From: Citrobacter amalonaticus Y19
GTDB taxonomy: Bacteria; Pseudomonadota; Gammaproteobacteria; Enterobacterales; Enterobacteriaceae
Assembly (NCBI RefSeq): GCF_000981805.1
Contig: NZ_CP011132.1
Coordinates: forward strand, 3,968,001 to 4,032,000
DNA: 64,000 nt
Direction of reading: 5' to 3'
A program made the position numbers and the translations under genes. Positions within the stretch are counted from its first letter, which is position 1. Each line of letters starts with the position of its first letter. The notes beneath the pieces are model-generated. The model was given only the letters and a program-made list of their open reading frames with translations. It made no database searches and was not told where the DNA came from. Positions 59,127 through 64,000 of this stretch are shown here, piece by piece.

Positions 59127-60635
59127 ATGGAAACCAAAGATCTGATTGTGATAGGAGGAGGCATCAACGGTGCCGGTATCGCGGCAGATGCCGCTGGACG
59201 CGGTTTATCCGTGCTGATGCTGGAAGCGCAGGATCTTGCATGCGCGACCTCCTCTGCCAGTTCTAAACTCATCCACGGTGGCCTGCGCTACCTGGAACAC
59301 TACGAATTCCGGCTGGTGAGCGAAGCGCTGGCTGAGCGCGAAGTGCTGCTGAAAATGGCGCCGCACATCGCCTTCCCGATGCGCTTTCGTCTGCCGCATC
59401 GCCCGCACCTGCGTCCGGCATGGATGATCCGCATTGGTCTGTTTATGTACGATCACCTGGGCAAACGCACCAGCTTACCGGGTTCTGCCGGTTTGCGTTT
59501 TGGCACAGAGTCCGTACTGAAACCCGAAATCGTGCGCGGTTTCGAATATTCTGACTGCTGGGTAGACGATGCGCGTCTGGTGCTGGCCAATGCCCAGATG
59601 GTGGTGCGTAAAGGTGGGGAGGTGTTAACCCGCACTCGTGCAACCTCTGCGCGTCGCGAAAATGGTCTGTGGGTGGTCGAAGCCGAAGATATCGATACCG
59701 GAAAGAAATTCACCTGGCAGGCACGGGGACTGGTCAATGCCACCGGTCCGTGGGTGAAAGAATTTTTCGACGAAGGCATGCATCTGCCTTCACCGTATGG
59801 TATTCGCCTGATCAAAGGCAGCCACATTGTGGTGCCGCGCGTCCACACCCAGAAACAGGCTTATATCCTGCAAAACGAAGATAAGCGCATTGTGTTTGTC
59901 ATTCCGTGGATGGATGAATTCTCGATCATCGGTACCACCGACGTCGAGTACAAAGGCGACCCGAAAGCGGTGAAAATTGACGAAAGTGAAATCAATTACC
60001 TGCTGAAAGTGTACAACGCGCACTTTAAGAAACCGCTCGGTCGCGACGATATCGTCTGGACCTACTCCGGCGTGCGTCCGCTGTGCGACGACGAATCGGA
60101 TTCACCGCAGGCCATCACCCGTGACTACACGCTGGATATTCATGATGAAAACGGCAAAGCGCCGCTGCTTTCCGTCTTCGGCGGTAAGTTGACCACCTAC
60201 CGTAAGCTCGCCGAGCACGCGATGGAGAAATTGTCGTCGTACTATCAGGGCATTGGCCCGGCATGGACCAAAGACTGCGTGCTGCCAGGCGGTGAAATCG
60301 GTGGCGATCGTGAAGACTACGCGGCAAAACTGCGGCGTCGTTATCCGTTCCTGACGGAATCGCTGGCACGCCACTACTCGCGCACCTATGGCAGCAACAC
60401 CGAGTGGATCCTTGGTGAAGCGACGATGGTTGCTGACCTGGGTGAAGACTTCGGCCATGAATTCTACGAAGCAGAGTTGAAATATCTGGTGGACCACGAA
60501 TGGGTTCGCCGCGCGGACGATGCGCTGTGGCGTCGTACGAAAGAAGGCATGTGGCTCAACGCCGAACAGCAGTCCCGCATGACTCAATGGCTGGCGGAGT
60601 ACGTCGAGAAACATCAGCTTTCACTGGCGTCTTAA
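59127..60635 (+). CDS. glpD: Aerobic glycerol-3-phosphate dehydrogenase
   Basis: 502 residues from ATG at 59127 (METKDLIVIGGGINGAGIAADAAGRG), E. coli length within one; five upstream codons from a GTG overlap operator 2 and are not supported. The FAD-binding GGGINGAG is at the N-terminus. The substrate and C-terminal cap segments SSASSKLIHGGLRYLEHYEF, GIRLIKGSHIVVPRV and FGGKLTTYRKLAEHAM are intact. It oxidises glycerol 3-phosphate to dihydroxyacetone phosphate and passes electrons to ubiquinone at the inner membrane. It is repressed by GlpR. A terminator follows. Confidence 0.98.
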   Translation: METKDLIVIGGGINGAGIAADAAGRGLSVLMLEAQDLACATSSASSKLIHGGLRYLEHYEFRLVSEALAEREVLLKMAPHIAFPMRFRLPHRPHLRPAWMIRIGLFMYDHLGKRTSLPGSAGLRFGTESVLKPEIVRGFEYSDCWVDDARLVLANAQMVVRKGGEVLTRTRATSARRENGLWVVEAEDIDTGKKFTWQARGLVNATGPWVKEFFDEGMHLPSPYGIRLIKGSHIVVPRVHTQKQAYILQNEDKRIVFVIPWMDEFSIIGTTDVEYKGDPKAVKIDESEINYLLKVYNAHFKKPLGRDDIVWTYSGVRPLCDDESDSPQAITRDYTLDIHDENGKAPLLSVFGGKLTTYRKLAEHAMEKLSSYYQGIGPAWTKDCVLPGGEIGGDREDYAAKLRRRYPFLTESLARHYSRTYGSNTEWILGEATMVADLGEDFGHEFYEAELKYLVDHEWVRRADDALWRRTKEGMWLNAEQQSRMTQWLAEYVEKHQLSLAS

Positions 60636-60642
60636 ATGACAT

Positions 60643-60676
60643 GACGCCCGATAGCAATACGCTACCGGGCGTTTTA
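60643..60676. terminator. Terminator between glpD and the dehydrogenase gene
   Basis: ACGCCCGATAGC and GCTACCGGGCGT arms (12 nt, one mismatch) around AATAC, followed by TTTTATT. It lies between convergent genes. Confidence 0.85.
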
Positions 60677-60682
60677 TTACTC

Positions 60683-61792
60683 TCAGAGTGACTTCATTTT
60701 CCGCTTCCGCGCTTGTCCAAGCGCATCTGCAGTTCGTAATGCGGCAAGAACCGCCTCTGGCGAAATTTCGCAGGGTTCATTATGCATCGTTTCTCCCGCC
60801 TGACAGGCTGCCTGCGCCACTGCCAGTAGCGCTTTATCATTGACGTCAGCCAGCCCAATATCTGCCAGCGTTATCGGCAGCCCCACGTCCTCACAGAACT
60901 GATAGACCTCTTCGACAAGTTCAGGATCCCTGTCGGTTAACACCAGCATTGCCAGCGTACCAAAGGCCACTTTTTCGCCGTGCCAGTACTGATGTGTGGC
61001 GGGAAGTACAGTTAAACCATTATGAATAGCATGCGCTGCCGCCAGTCCTCCACTTTCAAAACCGAGCCCGGATAACAGCGTATTGGCTTCAATCACATGT
61101 TCCAGCGCTGGCGTAACCTGATGCTGTTCACAGGCCAGCTTTGCCGAACGGCCGTAGCGCATCAGCGTGTTGTAACAGAAGCGGGCCAACTCAAAAGCCG
61201 TCATGGGGCCTGGACGGGTTGTCATATTCCCGGCCCCTTTTATCCGACAATCCTCGGCTTCAAACCAGGTCGCCAGCGCATCTCCCATTCCGGAGATTAA
61301 GAAGCGCACCGGCGCGGCGGCGATAATGGCGCTGTCCACCAACACCAACGTGGGATTACGGGGGATCATCAGATAGCGTTTGAATTGACCTTCCTGTGTA
61401 TAGATGACGACTAACGAGCTGCAGGGGGCATCGGTTGAGGCAAGCGTAGGAACGACGGCAATAGGAAGACGCAAACTTGCCCCTGTCGCTTTGGCGGTAT
61501 CTAATGTTTTACCCCCGCCCATACCCACAATAACATCCGCCCCGACCTGCTGCGCACGCGCAGAAATTCTGGCGATCTCTTCATCGCTGCATTCGCTATT
61601 GAAAACCTCAATTTCAAAATCAACCACGCCGTGAAGTGCCGTTGCGAGCGTATCCTGATATCTCTCATAAACCACAGGATCTTGTAAAATAAGCGCTTTA
61701 TGCCCTAAAGAGGCAAGTTCCTGAGGCAGGTGCGTTGTCAAAGCGCCCTTTCCCTGAACATAGCGAGACGGAAATATTGCCGTTGTGACCAT
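60683..61792 (-). CDS. Glycerol dehydrogenase-like (GldA family) metal-dependent dehydrogenase
   Basis: 369 residues of the iron/zinc-dependent polyol dehydrogenase family. The NAD-binding VIGMGGGKTLDTAKA lies near residue 95. Metal ligands are the Asp in SGMGDALATWFEAE and the His residues in AAAHAIHNGLTVLPATHQYWH (first and last motif positions) preceding GEKVAFG. AAGGAG lies before the ATG. It would oxidise a polyol or reduce a ketone with NAD(H). It is not E. coli gldA itself, which lies elsewhere. It is divergent from the MFS/dehydratase genes and shares operator-like repeats with them, so a common sugar-acid or polyol substrate is likely. Confidence 0.85.
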   Translation of the reverse strand: MVTTAIFPSRYVQGKGALTTHLPQELASLGHKALILQDPVVYERYQDTLATALHGVVDFEIEVFNSECSDEEIARISARAQQVGADVIVGMGGGKTLDTAKATGASLRLPIAVVPTLASTDAPCSSLVVIYTQEGQFKRYLMIPRNPTLVLVDSAIIAAAPVRFLISGMGDALATWFEAEDCRIKGAGNMTTRPGPMTAFELARFCYNTLMRYGRSAKLACEQHQVTPALEHVIEANTLLSGLGFESGGLAAAHAIHNGLTVLPATHQYWHGEKVAFGTLAMLVLTDRDPELVEEVYQFCEDVGLPITLADIGLADVNDKALLAVAQAACQAGETMHNEPCEISPEAVLAALRTADALGQARKRKMKSL

Positions 61793-61821
61793 TCAAATTC
61801 TCCTTAGCAGTAAAGTTCAAT

Positions 61822-61850
61822 ATACGGAACATATATTCTTTATATGGAAT
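61822..61850. promoter_or_regulatory. Tripartite operator-like motif, dehydrogenase side
   Basis: ATACGGAAC, then ATTCT nine bases after GGAAC begins, then ATGGAAT with GGAAT exactly 20 bases after the first GGAAC. This is the same spacing as the motif at 62071-62100. It lies about 30-58 nt upstream of the dehydrogenase start. The regulator is unknown. Confidence 0.6.
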
Positions 61851-61904
61851 TTATTGCAAGAGCCCCGACGTACACAACTCACAAATCAACAGAAAGCGTC
61901 ATCC

Positions 61905-61920
61905 TGTGAAGAGTGACACA
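61905..61920. promoter_or_regulatory. Possible CRP site in the divergent region
   Basis: TGTGAAGAGTGACACA has a perfect left half (TGTGA) and a right half ACACA against the consensus TCACA. It lies between the two divergent genes. Confidence 0.45.
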
Positions 61921-62070
61921 GTTTTGATGCTTCCCCGGAAAACTGGCCTGCTTTTAGCAAGGGAACGTGTTTCTGCGGTTTTTGCAACAGGATATGAAGC
62001 AAATCACAAAACATAACCTTGCTGAAAATAGGGAATTGACGCTCATAATTTATCCCCTCATAGTATTCGC

Positions 62071-62100
62071 ATACAGAACAATAGTTCTATATACAGAACA
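62071..62100. promoter_or_regulatory. Tripartite operator-like motif, transporter side
   Basis: ATACAGAACA occurs at 62071-62080 and again, identically, at 62091-62100 (20-bp period). The inverted GTTCT (62084-62088) between them forms AGAAC-AATA-GTTCT and GTTCT-ATATAC-AGAAC dyads. It lies 29 nt upstream of the MFS start, where a repressor would block the promoter. Confidence 0.65.
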
Positions 62101-62128
62101 AATACCTCTACTATTAAGGGATGCGCTA

Positions 62129-63460
62129 ATGAGCATTGAACTCGATAAACCGACTACGCGAGGACGCTGGCTACACATCATTCCAGCCACCATCCTCGTT
62201 TATATCGTGGCTTACATGGACAGGACGAACATCGCGATTGGGATTGCGGGGGGGATGGAAGAAGACCTGGGGATGACCGCCTCGTTTGCCGGTCTGGTCG
62301 CCGGCATTTTCTTTATTGGTTATATCTTTTTGCAAATTCCGGGCGGTCAAATCGCGGAACGATTAAGCGCCAAGAAATTAATCGCCTGGACCATCGTCGC
62401 ATGGGGCGGCTTCGCGCTGCTGACCGGCTTCGTCCAGACCCCAACCCAGTTGCTGATTATCCGCTTTATCCTTGGCGTCGCTGAGGGTGCGGTCTATCCT
62501 GCCATCCTGGCACTGATTGGTCACTGGTTCCCTAATGAAGAACGCGCAAGAGCGATTGCCTATTTCCAGATGAACCTTGCCGTGGCGTCGATCATTACCG
62601 GGCCACTTTCCGGTTGGCTGATCGAAACCTACGGCTGGCGTGAAATGTTCGTCATCGAGGGGTTACTCTCACTCGGCCTGCTGTTCGTCTGGCTGCCTTT
62701 GGTCTCCGATCATCCTCATCAGGCCAAGTGGCTGGATCCTAAAGAGCGCGCCTGGATCGAACAGAAATTGCAGGCCGATCGCGCGCTGACGATCGGGGGT
62801 GAAACCAGCAGTATCCGCAATGTTCTGCGCAGCATTAACTTATGGAAGCTGATTGGCATCTATTTCTTCGTGCAGGTCGGTTTCTACGGCTTTGCCCTCT
62901 GGATGCCAAACCTGATTAAACACCTGACCGGCAGCGGAATGACGATCGTCGGCTTACTGACTGCGGCACCGTACGTTTTGTGTATCGTCGGTCAGTATTA
63001 CATTGCCAAATGGTGCGACAAAACCATGAACCGTCGTCTCTACACGGCAATTCCACTGCTGGGTTTTGCCGCCTGCCTCGCCCTCTCCCTGCTGCTTAAA
63101 GATAACGTCTGGCTGGCGTACGGCATGATGGTCATCTGCGGCTTCTTCCTGCAAGCCTATGCGGGACCGTTCTGGACATTGCCGCCATTACTCTTCGCCC
63201 CCAACGTGCTGGGTGGCGTACGCGGCACCATCAACGCATTAGGCAACATCGGCGGCTTTATTGGTCCTTATCTGGTGGGCCTGTTAACCGTCACGTTCTC
63301 CCAAACGGCGGGGATGACCGTGCTGGTGGCCGCACTCCTCATCGCTGTCGCACTGCTGTTCAGTTTACCTTCGGTTACTGCCCGTCCTGCAGGCAGTAGC
63401 AACCCTCATCATGCATCGGCGCCTGAGACGTCGCTCAAACAAGAAGGAATCGCCAAATGA
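62129..63460 (+). CDS. MFS transporter, anion:cation symporter (ACS)-like
   Basis: 443 residues from ATG at 62129 (MSIELDKPTTRGRWLHIIPAT), preceded by TAAGGG at a good distance; a longer frame of 54 more codons runs through the operator repeats and is unlikely. It has 12 hydrophobic segments. The segments VAYMDRTNIAIGIAGGMEEDL and LGVAEGAVYPAILALIGHWFP are typical of ACS-family carriers for hexuronates, galactonate, tartrate and related acids. It overlaps the dehydratase start by 4 nt (ATGA). The substrate is probably a sugar acid (inference). Confidence 0.88.
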   Translation: MSIELDKPTTRGRWLHIIPATILVYIVAYMDRTNIAIGIAGGMEEDLGMTASFAGLVAGIFFIGYIFLQIPGGQIAERLSAKKLIAWTIVAWGGFALLTGFVQTPTQLLIIRFILGVAEGAVYPAILALIGHWFPNEERARAIAYFQMNLAVASIITGPLSGWLIETYGWREMFVIEGLLSLGLLFVWLPLVSDHPHQAKWLDPKERAWIEQKLQADRALTIGGETSSIRNVLRSINLWKLIGIYFFVQVGFYGFALWMPNLIKHLTGSGMTIVGLLTAAPYVLCIVGQYYIAKWCDKTMNRRLYTAIPLLGFAACLALSLLLKDNVWLAYGMMVICGFFLQAYAGPFWTLPPLLFAPNVLGGVRGTINALGNIGGFIGPYLVGLLTVTFSQTAGMTVLVAALLIAVALLFSLPSVTARPAGSSNPHHASAPETSLKQEGIAK

Positions 63461-64000
63461 GTCAGAAATGCCAACACGCCCGTGACCTGTGGTCACAACT
63501 GGACGCCCTGCGTCTGGGGATGAATTACACCAAAGAAGATGTCAATAAGCTGCAGGTTCTGGTGGATGACTGCTATGGCGAAAGTCATCCCGGTAGCTTT
63601 CATCTTAATCATCTGGGCGATGAAGCCGTCTTAGGCATTCACGAAAGCGGCGGTCGTGCCGTTCGTCATCACGTGACTGATATTTGTGATGGCTGGGGCC
63701 AGGGTCATGACGGGATGAACTATATTTTAGCCTCCCGCGAGGCTATCGCGAACATGGTCGAAATCCATGCCTCCGTTGTGCCTTATGATGCCGGTATCTT
63801 GATCTCCAGCTGTGATAAATCGATCCCGGCGCATTTGATCGCCGCGGCGCGCCTGAACCTACCGATGCTGCATATCCCCGGTGGCTCAATGCGTCCGGCG
63901 CCGAATATGAGCACATCCGATCTCGGTGGCATTACCGCCAAACTCAAGAAAGGCGAGATTGGCATTCAGCAGGTGGAAGCCATGCAGCAGTGCGGTTGCC
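63457..64000 (+). CDS. IlvD/Edd-family dehydratase, partial (runs off window)
   Basis: The first 181 residues are visible: MSQKCQHARDLWSQLDALRL to EAMQQCGC at the edge. The CDKS motif in ILISSCDKSIPAHLIAAARL and the QQCGC near the edge match the iron-sulfur cysteines of the dihydroxyacid/phosphogluconate/aldonate dehydratase family. CDGWGQGHDGMNY matches the region before them. AAGAAGGA precedes the ATG. Such enzymes remove water from a dihydroxy acid to give a 2-keto-3-deoxy acid. Together with the MFS carrier this suggests sugar-acid catabolism. Ilv and Edd themselves are unlikely because of the context. Confidence 0.85.
   Translation, partial: MSQKCQHARDLWSQLDALRLGMNYTKEDVNKLQVLVDDCYGESHPGSFHLNHLGDEAVLGIHESGGRAVRHHVTDICDGWGQGHDGMNYILASREAIANMVEIHASVVPYDAGILISSCDKSIPAHLIAAARLNLPMLHIPGGSMRPAPNMSTSDLGGITAKLKKGEIGIQQVEAMQQCGC

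Larger units (their letters stand above)
61793..62128. promoter_or_regulatory. Divergent control region of the second accessory island
   Basis: 336 nt with no likely gene. It carries two copies of a tripartite GAAC/GTTC motif, one near each gene start, and a possible CRP site between them (all listed separately). The frame of the MFS gene stays open leftward to 61967 but has no ribosome-binding site there. Confidence 0.7.

Noticed and set aside
61967..62128. Upstream extension of the MFS transporter frame (54 codons)
   Set aside because: It runs through the operator repeats, has no ribosome-binding site and adds a non-family N-terminus; the ATG at 62129 has TAAGGG at proper distance.

Overview
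The window is ordinary enteric chromosome, about 55% G+C by eye. Its gene order follows the Escherichia coli K-12 backbone from pabA to glpD almost gene for gene. The proteins are close to, but not identical with, those of E. coli. Together with what is missing or added at the backbone junctions, this suggests Citrobacter or a close relative in the Enterobacteriaceae. The genus is an inference; nothing in the window proves it.

Layout. 1-2 kb: end of pabA, then fic and its small partner yhfG, then ppiA. 2-8.7 kb: tsgA and the nitrite block nirB-nirD-nirC-cysG behind a well conserved FNR/NarL promoter. 8.8-18.8 kb, all on the minus strand: the hofMNOPQ cluster (competence/type IV pilus-like DNA-use genes) followed downstream by aroK-aroB-damX-dam-rpe-gph-trpS. 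18.9-30.8 kb: mrcA (PBP1A), nudE, igaA, yrfG-hslR-hslO, pckA and the ompR-envZ two-component system. 31-40.4 kb: greB, yhgF (tex-like), feoABC, rpnA with a likely internal antitoxin start, bioH, gntX and nfuA. 40.7-50 kb: gntT, malQ-malP and the activator malT. 56.9-60.6 kb: glpR-glpG-glpE and divergent glpD.

Two accessory metabolic islands sit at backbone junctions. Between malT and glpR, where K-12 carries the rtc RNA-repair genes, there is a LysR regulator divergent from an operon. The operon encodes a CitMHS carboxylate transporter, a split AtuA-type protein (two genes), both subunits of an AtoDA-like CoA transferase and a thiolase. This reads as uptake and degradation of an unidentified carboxylate to acetyl-CoA. 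After glpD, where K-12 continues to the glg genes, a glycerol-dehydrogenase-like gene is divergent from an MFS transporter and an IlvD/Edd-family dehydratase that runs off the window. Their shared promoter region carries the same tripartite operator-like motif twice. Conversely, yhgE (between hslO and pckA) and the yhfL/frl/yhf genes (between cysG and trpS) of K-12 are absent.

REP/BIME palindromes lie in many intergenic gaps. Intrinsic terminators separate most transcription units. Recognisable operators include CRP (ppiA/tsgA, malT), FNR and NarL (nir), FNR and Fur (feo), IscR (nfuA), GntR (gntT), MalT (malPQ) and GlpR (glpD). No tRNA, rRNA, CRISPR array, prophage or insertion sequence was seen.
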